A DNA stretch of 64,000 nucleotides. Origin: Pseudomonas marvdashtae. GTDB lineage: Bacteria; Pseudomonadota; Gammaproteobacteria; Pseudomonadales; Pseudomonadaceae. Location of the stretch: positions 650,001-714,000 of the forward strand of contig NZ_JABWQX020000001.1 of assembly GCF_014268655.2 (NCBI RefSeq), given 5' to 3'. Position numbers and translations under genes: made by a program. This document shows, piece by piece, positions 48,511 through 57,689 of the stretch; positions within the stretch are counted from its first letter, which is position 1; every line of letters starts with the position of its first letter. Under the pieces are notes generated by a model. That model ran no database searches and was not told where the DNA came from. It saw nothing but the letters and a program-made list of their open reading frames with translations.

Positions 48511-49494
48511 TTAGAGGTTGGCGTTGCTTTTGATCAGGTTGATCAACCGCATGAAATTAGCGTTATTGCTGTGGCTTTTCCAACGGTTGGCAAAGCGGCA
48601 GACGATCAGCAGGTTGCCGGGGGCATAGTGGCCATCGCTGTCGATTCGGTCGAGAGAGCACAGCTGTTCGTCATCGTCCTGCGCCCGATCCAGCTGCATC
48701 GGTATGCCGGTAAGCGCGCATAAGCCTTCTTGCATGTGGTACAGCTCTTCAATGTAGAGCTGTAGTTCTTCTTCGTTTGGGAAGCTGAAATCTTTGTTCT
48801 TGGACCAGCGGAGTTCTTCTTGGCCGTTTGAATGTTGTGTTGTTCCCCACGCGGTGCGTGCCATCCGATATGCAGCAACTTTTAGGTTACTAAACGAGGT
48901 CACAAGGCCCGCTTTACGCACAGCCGTTTTTTCTCGCCACTCTCGGCGTTCATGCCATGGGTTCAGGTCATTCCCGTGGACTAGCGCCAAGGCGTACTCC
49001 GCATAATCGGGGGACAGCTGCTGAAAGGTAGCCTCGGTTGAAAGAAAGTCCCATGCCTTCGGATGCAACGCGCTCCATTCCAACCGACTACCGATCAAGT
49101 TGACTTTTGCCCAGGGTTTGCAGGGCTTATGGCATACGTAGATAGGCTTGGAAGGCTTGCTGCTAGAGTCTTCGCCAAGTTCAAAGGCTGGTGCATCAGG
49201 TAGCGACTCGGTCCACCACAAATCGTTTTTCTCGCGGTGAATCCAGATATCGCCGGATGTTTGCGCGATAATGGACATCAAGTTGAACCAGCGTGATGCC
49301 ACCCCCGGTGTGGGAACCATGCATCGAGCGGTTTTCTCATATTTCAGTGTGGTCTCGATGAAGCCTTCACGGTCGCCTGCAGCCCAGAAGCGATGGGTTT
49401 TTTCGGCGTTCATGGTTGCAACCGTCGAGCGACGAAGGCAGTTGGGCCACTCGTAGTTTTCACGACCGAAATTGGCAATGAACACCCGCTTCAT
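48511..49494 (-). CDS. HNH-type nuclease-like protein attached to the type I restriction operon
   Basis: Protein of 327 residues. The C-terminal part holds an HNH-like core: EGLCALTGIPMQLD (the first half, with the C-x2-T-G pattern), then LCSLDRIDSDGHYAPGNLLIVCRFANRWKSH, seen at about 281-311, with the D-R-I-D-S...G-Y...N motif. The cysteine pairs of zinc-binding HNH enzymes are incomplete, so activity is uncertain. The N-terminal 250 residues are unknown. Its ATG overlaps the hsdS stop as ATGA, so it is coupled to hsdS and made with the restriction system. It may be an accessory nuclease or a modulator. Confidence 0.65.
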   Translation of the reverse strand: MKRVFIANFGRENYEWPNCLRRSTVATMNAEKTHRFWAAGDREGFIETTLKYEKTARCMVPTPGVASRWFNLMSIIAQTSGDIWIHREKNDLWWTESLPDAPAFELGEDSSSKPSKPIYVCHKPCKPWAKVNLIGSRLEWSALHPKAWDFLSTEATFQQLSPDYAEYALALVHGNDLNPWHERREWREKTAVRKAGLVTSFSNLKVAAYRMARTAWGTTQHSNGQEELRWSKNKDFSFPNEEELQLYIEELYHMQEGLCALTGIPMQLDRAQDDDEQLCSLDRIDSDGHYAPGNLLIVCRFANRWKSHSNNANFMRLINLIKSNANL

Positions 49495-50810
49495 GTGCTC
49501 TTTCTTCCTCGCTTGACCTTGGGCGCGGCGGCGCGTTGGGCTTGGATGCGCTCCAGCAGAGCGCTGGCCGGTTCGTCATTCGGGTCTTGGGGCACCAGTT
49601 CGCCACGGAAGGCTTTGACCAGGATGCTTTGGGTCAGGTGGTCGATCCGGCTTTTGGCCGAGGTGACTTTGGATTCCAACTGGTCGGCGTAGGTGAAGAG
49701 TTGTTCGACGCGGCGGACGATTTCGCTTTGCTCTGCTGAAGGGGGGAGCGGAATTTCAAGCGGGGCAATGTCGGTATTGTTGATTTGAGGGATTGTGGAA
49801 CCAGTGTTAAGTTTGGCTAGGTCAATCGTTTCGAACCAGCGATAAACATACATGATCTCGACATCGACGGGGGTAATAATTCCCATGATGTTTAGGTCAA
49901 CAAATGAAGGTTCCTTCAAAATTCTTTTTTTGTTTGTAGCGATTGCCCCGCCTCGCTTTGGGAACAAAATACTTCCACTTGGCATTAAGGACTTTTCCGG
50001 GGCATCGCCTTTGGCTAGATATCGATCCGTGTGTTGGAGGTGAAACTCATTGCCCTTAAGATTCATCTCCCCAACTTTAAAGTATTTAAAATCTCCAGTC
50101 GTCTTTTCATATTCAGCGGATATAGCTATCCCGCTTTTTAGCTTACAAAGATTGCCTACCGTTGTCTGAGCCCAGCCGTGAGTCGAGTTGTTTTGGGTGT
50201 ACCCACGCCACTCCTCTGTCAATCGTCCGGAAAAGGCGGCGGCGAGGACGGATTGGCGAAAGCGTTTGAGCAGGGTGGGGATGGCGTCGATGCGGGCTTT
50301 AAGGATGTCGACCTGGGCCAGCAGTTCATCGAGCTTGGCGGCGATTCGGATTTGTTCGGCGGCGGGCGGCAGCGGAATAGGCGCTTTAGAAAAAATGCTT
50401 TTGTTTACGATGGAGATCGTTGTGGCAGAAGATTGAGCTTCCAGCCACGGCCTTAGCGTCTTGCAGTAATGAAATACGAAGCTCGGGTCTATGCCAGTGT
50501 CAGGAATCAGCGCGTTGATTTGTTGATTTGTGGCGGATGTTGTTGTGGTTAGACCGACTTTCCCTAGGTTTCCAATGCAAGTCACTACGATGCTTTGCGG
50601 TGGCAGAACGGGAACCTCTGCAGCGCCAGCATTCGTTAGACTTGTTTCTGTCCTGACTATTGGACCTGAATGATCGAGATCGCCCGGCTTGATGAAGGGA
50701 ATGCTTCCTCCGTAAAAGGCTGGCTCCTTCGTGCTAGGGGTTTTGCCTGTAACGATATGTCCTATATCGGCGAGTCTGCAAGTGGCCCACCCGGCTGGTA
50801 ACTTACTCAT
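49491..50810 (-). CDS. hsdS: Type I restriction-modification specificity subunit HsdS
   Basis: Specificity subunit of 439 residues (family 400-460). Two target-recognition domains are visible, each followed by a conserved coil. The first opens PAGWATCRLADIGHIVTGKTP and ends IPLPPAAEQIRIAAKLDELLAQVD; the second opens GWAQTTVGNLCKLKSGIAI and ends IPLPPSAEQSEIVRRVEQLF. HsdS binds the bipartite target and joins M2S and R2M2S complexes. It overlaps hsdM by eight bases and the HNH gene by four, all coupled. The recognition site cannot be read from sequence. Confidence 0.93.
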   Translation of the reverse strand: MSKLPAGWATCRLADIGHIVTGKTPSTKEPAFYGGSIPFIKPGDLDHSGPIVRTETSLTNAGAAEVPVLPPQSIVVTCIGNLGKVGLTTTTSATNQQINALIPDTGIDPSFVFHYCKTLRPWLEAQSSATTISIVNKSIFSKAPIPLPPAAEQIRIAAKLDELLAQVDILKARIDAIPTLLKRFRQSVLAAAFSGRLTEEWRGYTQNNSTHGWAQTTVGNLCKLKSGIAISAEYEKTTGDFKYFKVGEMNLKGNEFHLQHTDRYLAKGDAPEKSLMPSGSILFPKRGGAIATNKKRILKEPSFVDLNIMGIITPVDVEIMYVYRWFETIDLAKLNTGSTIPQINNTDIAPLEIPLPPSAEQSEIVRRVEQLFTYADQLESKVTSAKSRIDHLTQSILVKAFRGELVPQDPNDEPASALLERIQAQRAAAPKVKRGRKST

Positions 50811-52347
50811 CTTCAGCTCTCACTTCCAACCCCATCACCTCAGCCATCAACTGCTTCTGCGCCATCACTTCATCCCCCGCCCCCAGTGCCTTCATCAGCT
50901 CTTCCAGCTCATGCAGCGCCTCGGTCAGTTCAGCCATTGCCTCACCGGCCAGTACTTCTGGAGCGGGCAGATCGGCAGCATCCAGGCTGCTGTCGTCCTT
51001 TAGCCAACTGATATCCAGCGATTCACTCCGCTCGTTGCGGATGTAATTGCGGGTAAAGCAGCGGAAGCGGCTGTTTTCACCGATACCTTCGACGTTCTCG
51101 GATCGTGGGCTTTCGCCGTCGGGTGTGTCGCCATAGGCATCTTCGAACGGTTTGAGGTGAGTGGCGCCGAAAGGGGTACGCTTGCCAAAGCTAGGCATAT
51201 TGCTACGCAGGTCATAGATCCAAACACGTTTGGTGCAGCCTTCCTCCTGACGCGGATTTTCCACGGTGCCCTTCTGGAAAAACAGCACGTTGGTCTTCAC
51301 ACCCTGAGCATAGAAAATACCGGTAGGCAGACGCAGGATCGTGTGCAGGTTGCACTTGTCCATCAGGTCGCGACGCACGTCGGTGCCAACGCCGGCTTCG
51401 AACAGCACGTTATCCGGCAGCACTACAGCGGCGCGGCCACCGGGCTTGAGGCCGCGGTAGATGTGCTGAAGAAAGGCCAACTGCTTGTTACTGGTGCGGT
51501 AGGTGAGGTCATCACGAGTCGGGCCACCGCCACCCTTGGCCGTGCCGAATGGTGGGTTAGAGAGGATGACATCTACTTTGGGTAAGTTGGCCCCGGTCTG
51601 ACCTAGGGCGTTGCCCAGGTGCACCACACCTTCCTCGTCGCCTTCCATGCCATGCAGCAAGGTGTTCATTAGTGCCAGGCGGCGAGTGCTGGGCACCAGT
51701 TCTACGCCAACAAAGGCGCGATTGCGTTGGAATGCCTGGGCTTTGGCGTCTAGGTCGTAGTGATCGTCGGTTTGGCTTTTGATATAGGCGTCAGCAGCGA
51801 TCAAAAAGCCCGCAGTGCCGGCGGCCGGGTCTTGGATGGTCTCGCCCGGCTGCGGCTTGATGCAGCGGATGATGCTGTCGATCAGCGGTCGCGGGGTGAA
51901 GTACTGGCCGGCGCCAGATTTGGTTTCGCTGGCGTTCTTTTCCAGCAGGCCTTCATAAAGATCGCCGAGGCCGTCTTGGCGGGCGCTGAACCAGTCGATG
52001 CCGTCGAGGCTCTTGATCAGTTGCTCGAGGTGGCGCGGTTCTTTGAGGCGAGTCTGAGCGTCGGCGTAGATGGCGGCAATCAGCGGGTCCCGGTTTTTGC
52101 CAAGGTCCAGCAGCATCTGCCGGTAGTGATCTAGCAGGTTAACGCCGGACTTGCCAGCCAGGTCTGGCCAGCGCGCGCCTTCGGGCAGCTTGTGGCCGAA
52201 GCTGTCGTTGTTCTGCACTTGTTCGTATTCCATCTTGATGAACAGCAGAAGCACGAGCTCGGTGACGTAGTCGCTGTAGTTGATGCCATCGTCGCGCAGA
52301 ACGTCGCAGAGGTTCCAGAGTTTCTGGACGATATCGGAGTTAGTCAT
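50803..52347 (-). CDS. hsdM: Type I restriction-modification methyltransferase subunit HsdM
   Basis: N6-adenine methyltransferase of 514 residues (EcoKI HsdM 529). The N-terminal helical domain covers about 1-140. Motif I for S-adenosylmethionine reads IQDPAAGTAGF near 178-188 and the catalytic motif IV NPPFGTA near 260. ASETKSGAGQYFTPRPL, just before motif I, is the usual HsdM lead. It modifies the host target to protect it, and works with two copies per HsdS. The start at 52347 has AGG in front. It lies 66 bases after the AlbA-type gene and overlaps hsdS. Confidence 0.95.
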   Translation of the reverse strand: MTNSDIVQKLWNLCDVLRDDGINYSDYVTELVLLLFIKMEYEQVQNNDSFGHKLPEGARWPDLAGKSGVNLLDHYRQMLLDLGKNRDPLIAAIYADAQTRLKEPRHLEQLIKSLDGIDWFSARQDGLGDLYEGLLEKNASETKSGAGQYFTPRPLIDSIIRCIKPQPGETIQDPAAGTAGFLIAADAYIKSQTDDHYDLDAKAQAFQRNRAFVGVELVPSTRRLALMNTLLHGMEGDEEGVVHLGNALGQTGANLPKVDVILSNPPFGTAKGGGGPTRDDLTYRTSNKQLAFLQHIYRGLKPGGRAAVVLPDNVLFEAGVGTDVRRDLMDKCNLHTILRLPTGIFYAQGVKTNVLFFQKGTVENPRQEEGCTKRVWIYDLRSNMPSFGKRTPFGATHLKPFEDAYGDTPDGESPRSENVEGIGENSRFRCFTRNYIRNERSESLDISWLKDDSSLDAADLPAPEVLAGEAMAELTEALHELEELMKALGAGDEVMAQKQLMAEVMGLEVRAEDE

Positions 52348-52413
52348 GGGGTACCTGTGGCGAAGTGTTTAAAGCGCCAGATCGCGCTAGCGCAAAGAAG
52401 TGGTTGTCTGGGC

Positions 52414-53925
52414 TCAGTCGTCTGAGGAACGTTGTTCGGCCTTTAGCGCTTGGCCGGCTACAGTCAGGCGATAGCGTTGCTTGCTGCTGTTGGGCTTGTC
52501 TGGAATGGTCATCTCGACCACGCCAAGCGTCAGTAGTGGGGTCAAAACCTGCTTGCGGAACTTGCTGCGGTTGCTGCGCCCGACGAAGGTCATTAGCTCT
52601 GGCGCAGTGTGATCGCCTGTCATCTTGCACAGCAGCGTTATCTGCTCTTGCTGCAAAGACAGGCGAGTTTCGGCTTGTTCTTCTTCGACAGCGGACTCAG
52701 TCCCTACTTGGTCCCTACTTGGTCCCGACTTAGTCCCTACTTGGTCCCCACTTGGGCCCGAAAGAGGCCCTTTTTCAACGGCGCGCTGAATCACCACCTT
52801 GAACTGATTACTCTGCCGGTCGTCCTCCAGCCGGATCATTGGCCAAGCATCGATAGCGCGCGGGATGCCGGTGCCCAGACCGCGATAGGGCAGAATGTGC
52901 ACAGCATGGGAGGTGAGCGTCGGGTTACGACGGTTGGACATGCCGAATCGAATTTTCTCGGTGTCGAGCACGTCAGGCAGGTGCCCAGGGCTGATCAGTT
53001 CGATGCGATCGGCGAAGATCATGATCCGGATGGAGGCGCTGACAAAGTAGTCGCGGTGGATCAGGGCATTGACCAGAAGTTCTTCAAACACCTCCTCCGG
53101 CACTTCCAGCTGGCCGAGGGTATTGAAGCCCTGCTGGCGCTGCACGTGGTGTAGGTTGCGCTTTATGAAGGCAAGGCTGCGTCGGTACTGTTCCTGCAGA
53201 TTGCCGTCGATGTCTTCGCTGTCTAGATAGTGGCGGTCATGCAGAACCGTGCCCGGAAACGCCACGGCTTTGATATCGAACGCCGGGCACAGGCGTTGTG
53301 GCGCTTGGCCGAATAGCAGCAAGCCGGCCAAATTGGGTGTGTCGCCACTGGCGAGGCCAAGATTTTCCAGGATGCGGGTGGTTTCCAAACCTGTCTGTTC
53401 GGGGCTCTGCCGAAAGCGTCTTTGGAAGTACTCGCCCAGCGCTTTGGCGTCGATATCCGCCACGCTGCTGCCCGCGACCGGTACCGCATCGGCGCACACC
53501 AGCCCGGCCTGCTGGAACAAACGCTGCAGTTCTTCACGGGCCGTGACCCGACGCTTGTCGGCGCAGTTCTTTACCCAGATGCGACCCTGGTTGTCGACAT
53601 AGGGTTTATTCAGCCCTTGTTCGACTGTCACCACCATGACCAGCCCGTGCTCGGTCTGAAAGTTGCTGGACAATGGATTGATCGCCGGACGGACATTCTG
53701 TGAGGCCGCGTTGGAGAGCAGCTGATTGAGTCGCGAAATGTCGGCGCTACTCAACCCGCTCACCGCGCCGGAGTCGTCTACGCCAATTAGCAAGTAGCCA
53801 CCGGACGTATTGGCGAACGCCACCAACTCGGCTGCCAAGGCATCGATATTACTGAAATCGCGCTTGAACTGATGGCGGCTGTCCTCACCACGGTCAAGGA
53901 TCTGATGAAGCTCGGCAAGGGTCAT
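52414..53925 (-). CDS. AlbA/Schlafen-like ATP-binding protein in the restriction operon
   Basis: Protein of 503 residues. The N-terminal AlbA_2 (Schlafen-like) domain reads GEDSRHQFKRDF, then LVAFANTSGGYLLIGVDDSG at about 34-53. A GHKL/HATPase-like segment follows, with EELLVNALIHRDYFVSA, ADRIELISPGHLP and RGLGTGIPRAI. A linker with an 11-residue repeat (GPSGDQVGTKS, GPSRDQVGTES) leads to a C-terminal winged helix. The type is often annotated as a RecG-like helicase, but no helicase motifs are present. It sits between hsdR and hsdM, a known position for such genes. It may regulate the operon or act in defence; neither is shown. The linker is built of 11-bp DNA repeats. Confidence 0.82.
   Translation of the reverse strand: MTLAELHQILDRGEDSRHQFKRDFSNIDALAAELVAFANTSGGYLLIGVDDSGAVSGLSSADISRLNQLLSNAASQNVRPAINPLSSNFQTEHGLVMVVTVEQGLNKPYVDNQGRIWVKNCADKRRVTAREELQRLFQQAGLVCADAVPVAGSSVADIDAKALGEYFQRRFRQSPEQTGLETTRILENLGLASGDTPNLAGLLLFGQAPQRLCPAFDIKAVAFPGTVLHDRHYLDSEDIDGNLQEQYRRSLAFIKRNLHHVQRQQGFNTLGQLEVPEEVFEELLVNALIHRDYFVSASIRIMIFADRIELISPGHLPDVLDTEKIRFGMSNRRNPTLTSHAVHILPYRGLGTGIPRAIDAWPMIRLEDDRQSNQFKVVIQRAVEKGPLSGPSGDQVGTKSGPSRDQVGTESAVEEEQAETRLSLQQEQITLLCKMTGDHTAPELMTFVGRSNRSKFRKQVLTPLLTLGVVEMTIPDKPNSSKQRYRLTVAGQALKAEQRSSDD
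52701..52755. repeat. Five 11-bp tandem repeats inside the AlbA-type gene
   Basis: The unit TCCCTACTTGG occurs five times in a row: units 1, 2 and 4 are identical, unit 3 has two changes (TCCCGACTTAG) and unit 5 has one (TCCCCACTTGG). Eleven is not a multiple of three, so gain or loss of one unit shifts the reading frame in the linker before the C-terminal winged helix. Confidence 0.92.
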
Positions 53926-54023
53926 TAAGCGTCTCTAGGTGTTGCAGTCGATAGCTCGTGCAATAGGAGGGCATTATCCCTCATGAACGAGTACGGTGGC
54001 CAACCCAGCGTTCAGGATCGGCC

Positions 54024-57000
54024 TCATCCCGTCTGTGCCCACAGGTTGTCATTCAGGGCGTCCAGTACCACGCCCAGGTTGCCGCCGAGCATCTTGTCCA
54101 GCCGCGTGCTGCCGCCATCGCTCTTGAACGCCTCACCAATCTGCTTCTTGTCAATAACGACCTCGTGCACCAGTTGCTTGGCCAGGCGGTCAAGCCACTT
54201 ACGCTGAATTTGAGTCCAAGGCTGCAGTATATAAATCGTCTCCATCGCCTTGGTTACGCGCTGTTCGAATGGTAGCAAAGCCTCTCCGAGGGCGGCGCGG
54301 CGGATGAAGCCCACGATACTGGCAGCGATTTCCTGGTTGGTCTGGTTGCGCCAGGCGCTTTGCAGGTTCACCTCACTGTAGCCATGCCCGTCGAGCAGCA
54401 GGCGCACTTCGCGCAATTGTTCACGAGTCAGGTCTTGCGGACGGCTGACCACTACGCCGAGGGCCACTGACTGGTTCAACTGATTCTTAATGAAGTCGTT
54501 GAAGCTTTCCAGATAGTCTGCGGGCTTTTGGTAATCGCCGTAGTTCTGCTCACGGACCATCAGTTCGTCCGTGTGAGTGGCGATCACCGGGTAGTTCAGC
54601 GATCCCAGCAGGGCATTAACCGTGGCGAGCTGATCGAGCAGTTGGGCATGCTGTTGGATGAACTGGGCAGCTTGCTGTGGGCCGAGCTGGTGCAGGTGCT
54701 GATGCAGTTTGTCCGGGGCTACGCCCCAGGTGTTCTCCAGTTCTGCGAGCTTGGCCTTTAGGGTTGGCTTTTGCTCGGCCTTATGGCTGGCCTTGCGCAG
54801 GATGCGCATGACCCGCTGGCTCAACTGGTCCAGGACGTCGTGGGCGTGGCTAGTGTCTGGCTGGTTACCAGGAGCATCGAGGCTGGCTGGGTTGGTTAGC
54901 TCGCTGACCAGCTGTTCGAGGCTGATGTTTGGGTCTTTCACTAGCGGTTTCATTGTATCTACTGGCTCGAGGGCAGCGTACAGATCAACCGGATCGTAGA
55001 TTTTGAATACCGTCTTGCCGATTTCATCGCAGCGGCGAGTCGCCCGGCCCTTCATCTGTTCGTAGAGAATGCGCGAACGCACCCGGCGCATGAACACCAA
55101 GTGGCAAATGCGCGGTACGTCGATACCGGTGGTCAACAGGTCGACCGTGATGGCAATGCTCGGGTACCGCTCGTTCTTGTACTGGCGGATCAGTTGTTTG
55201 ACCTTGTCACTTTGCCCGGTGATGATCTGTACAGCTGCCTGGTTGTAATCCTCGCCGTGAACGTCCTTGAAGGCTTCGTCGAGAAGGTTTTTGACTCGCT
55301 CGGCATGGGCTTGGTTAACGCAAAAGATCATCGTTTTTTCATCGCCCGACGGGTCGAGCTCTTGTGCCAGTTGCTCGCAGATGACCTTGTCGAAACCGGG
55401 CGTAATCACGCGACGATTGAAGGACTCGATTTCGAAGTCGAGTTCGTCCTCAAGCTCGGCGACATCCACTTCGCCGGTACTCGTATCGATGACGCTGACG
55501 CTCTCGCCCTTGGCAAAGTGGATGCCGTTTTGGCTCAGCAGGGTCTGATAGCGGATTGGAGGTTCGTGATCGATCAGCCAGTCGTCAGCCACGGCCTCCC
55601 GGTAGCTGTAGGTGTATATCGGAGCCCCGAAGACTTCGCTGGTGTGCTTGGCTGGCGTAGCGGTGAGCCCGACGCGGCAGGCGTCGAAATAGTCGAGCAC
55701 GCGACGATACTGCGATAGATACTGGTTGAAGTCGCGCACTGCCAGCTCGCCTTCAGTCATTTCCTGATCAAGGGTGTAACCGCGGTGGGCTTCGTCGACG
55801 ATGATGCAGTCGAAGGCATCGATGGGCGGCGGAGTGTCCGACTGGAAGATGCGCTTGACCATGGCCTGCACAGTGGCGACCTGAACCCGTGTTTCAGCTT
55901 CGGCAGCCATGTCACCTAGTTCTTTGACGTCGTAGATCTGCGCCAGCGTGTGGTTCTGTTCCAGCGTCGCCTCATTGAAGGCTTCGATGGCCTGTTCCCC
56001 CAAGGCGCTGCGATCGACCAGGAAAAGAATACGGCGAAAGCGCTCGGCCTTCAGCAGGCGGTACATCAAGCCAATGATAGTGCGCGTTTTGCCGGTTCCG
56101 GTCGCCATGGCCAGCAGACAGTTGCGGCGATCGGCGGCTAGGGCCTGTTCGACGGCGCGGATGGCGTTTTCCTGATAGTCACGTAGCTTGAGATAGGCGA
56201 AGCCTTCCTGCTGTAGTTTCGCCTCGGCGTCCTCACGGCTGCGTTTGAGCAGGTCGAGTAGGCCGTCTGGTGTGTGGAAGTCCTGCAACGGCCGGCGCAG
56301 ATTGGCCGGGCTGCGCAAGTCGCGAAACCAGATGCCGGACAGCTCGGCGAGTTGCTTAATGAAGGGGCGACCATTGCAGGCAAAGGCGAACGGGACCTTG
56401 AAATGGCTGCCCTGGCCGTCGGCCCACCCCACGCTCTTCCCGGCCGGTTGCAGATCGTTAGTAACGATCAACTGGCGTGAATAGCGCTCGGCTTGGGGAA
56501 TGCGGTCGGCTATGTTGACGCGCTTGCGTTTGGCTTCGACGATGGCGACAGGCATGAGGCCGGCAAACAGCACGTAATCAGCGTTCTCTTTCGCCTTGCT
56601 GGTTGGCCATTCGGCGATGGCCTTGTTTTTGCCCTTCTCGGGCCGAGCGCCGTTGCTGTAGGTAAGGTCGAGCGAATCGGCCTCCCAACCCGCATCGTTC
56701 AACTGTTGATCGATGAGGATACGGGTGAGGTCTTCGTTAGGATCGAACTGGCTGCTGGCCTGCTGAGTCTTGCGCGTCACCTGCTGGACAGCTTGGGGCT
56801 GATCCTCAAGTTGTTGCTGCAGCACTTTGAGCCGCGCTTCAAAATCGGCTCGGGCCTTGGATAGCTCTGCCTCGCGCTCCAGAGCAATCTGCTCGTAGAT
56901 ACGCGCTTCCTCGTTCATCTGTCCGGCGAGACTGGCTTGCTCTTGCTTTTCTTGCGCCAATAGCTCTGCTAACTGGTGGTTGTTCTCCAGTTGCTGACGA

Positions 57001-57488
57001 CTGTCGCCCAGCTCTGCACGAAGTTTTTCGATCTGCCCCTGCAGCTCACGCAGAGGCTCACTCGGATCGACCGGAACCATGAAAGGCCCAGGCTTGAAGG
57101 CGCTGCCGCCCTTGCCGAATGACTGGTGGTACCAGATCGCCAAGGCGCGGGCGACCTTCAGCCCATCCAGTGCTTCACGATGCAGGGTGCGGAATTCGTG
57201 GGTAGCTTTGTTGCCTTCGACTCGCAGCGTATGGAACAGGTTACGGATGTTACCGTCGAGCTTGATTTCACGACTCAGGCGGTACAGCAGGTCAGCTTGG
57301 GACGTGGTGGCATCGAACTCAATGCCTGCTCTTACCGCCAGATCCTGGGCGAGCGCTTCGCCCAATTGACGCAGTTTGATCAGCGTCGTGTTGGGGTCAC
57401 TGGAAAAAACTCGCTCGGCCGTATTGGCAAGTTGGAAAAAGACCGAATCGTGTTCTTTGAAGAAGGCGAAGTTGCTGCTCTCTGCCAT
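54024..57488 (-). CDS. hsdR: Type I restriction endonuclease subunit HsdR (EcoKI-like)
   Basis: Motor and nuclease subunit of 1154 residues, close in length and layout to E. coli K-12 HsdR. The N-terminal DUF4145-like domain (SNFAFFKEHDSVFFQLANTAE) and a coiled coil of about 160-250 come first. The nuclease domain shows ADYVLFAGLMPVAIVEAKRK with the catalytic D...E-x-K. The SF2 translocase has MATGTGKTRT, VDEAHRG and GLTATP, then LLTTGIDVPRIC and QMKGRATRR. All key residues look intact, so the enzyme should cut unmodified DNA after translocation. It is the first gene of the operon; GGA precedes the ATG at 57488. Confidence 0.95.
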   Translation of the reverse strand: MAESSNFAFFKEHDSVFFQLANTAERVFSSDPNTTLIKLRQLGEALAQDLAVRAGIEFDATTSQADLLYRLSREIKLDGNIRNLFHTLRVEGNKATHEFRTLHREALDGLKVARALAIWYHQSFGKGGSAFKPGPFMVPVDPSEPLRELQGQIEKLRAELGDSRQQLENNHQLAELLAQEKQEQASLAGQMNEEARIYEQIALEREAELSKARADFEARLKVLQQQLEDQPQAVQQVTRKTQQASSQFDPNEDLTRILIDQQLNDAGWEADSLDLTYSNGARPEKGKNKAIAEWPTSKAKENADYVLFAGLMPVAIVEAKRKRVNIADRIPQAERYSRQLIVTNDLQPAGKSVGWADGQGSHFKVPFAFACNGRPFIKQLAELSGIWFRDLRSPANLRRPLQDFHTPDGLLDLLKRSREDAEAKLQQEGFAYLKLRDYQENAIRAVEQALAADRRNCLLAMATGTGKTRTIIGLMYRLLKAERFRRILFLVDRSALGEQAIEAFNEATLEQNHTLAQIYDVKELGDMAAEAETRVQVATVQAMVKRIFQSDTPPPIDAFDCIIVDEAHRGYTLDQEMTEGELAVRDFNQYLSQYRRVLDYFDACRVGLTATPAKHTSEVFGAPIYTYSYREAVADDWLIDHEPPIRYQTLLSQNGIHFAKGESVSVIDTSTGEVDVAELEDELDFEIESFNRRVITPGFDKVICEQLAQELDPSGDEKTMIFCVNQAHAERVKNLLDEAFKDVHGEDYNQAAVQIITGQSDKVKQLIRQYKNERYPSIAITVDLLTTGIDVPRICHLVFMRRVRSRILYEQMKGRATRRCDEIGKTVFKIYDPVDLYAALEPVDTMKPLVKDPNISLEQLVSELTNPASLDAPGNQPDTSHAHDVLDQLSQRVMRILRKASHKAEQKPTLKAKLAELENTWGVAPDKLHQHLHQLGPQQAAQFIQQHAQLLDQLATVNALLGSLNYPVIATHTDELMVREQNYGDYQKPADYLESFNDFIKNQLNQSVALGVVVSRPQDLTREQLREVRLLLDGHGYSEVNLQSAWRNQTNQEIAASIVGFIRRAALGEALLPFEQRVTKAMETIYILQPWTQIQRKWLDRLAKQLVHEVVIDKKQIGEAFKSDGGSTRLDKMLGGNLGVVLDALNDNLWAQTG

Positions 57489-57689
57489 GTTCCATCCTTG
57501 AGTGAGTCACCGGTCATCCCGAGAGTGCCGACGCAATGAGGGCATAATGCCATGCGAAGCGTGGCGCGTGAATAACAGTGTGTGCTGTACGAACGCTTAC
57601 AAAAAACAGCCCCGCGTGGTGGCAGGGCACCTTTACATTTTATGCAGCTACGTCGATAACCGTCACAGAACGTCAATCATTTGGCAGAG

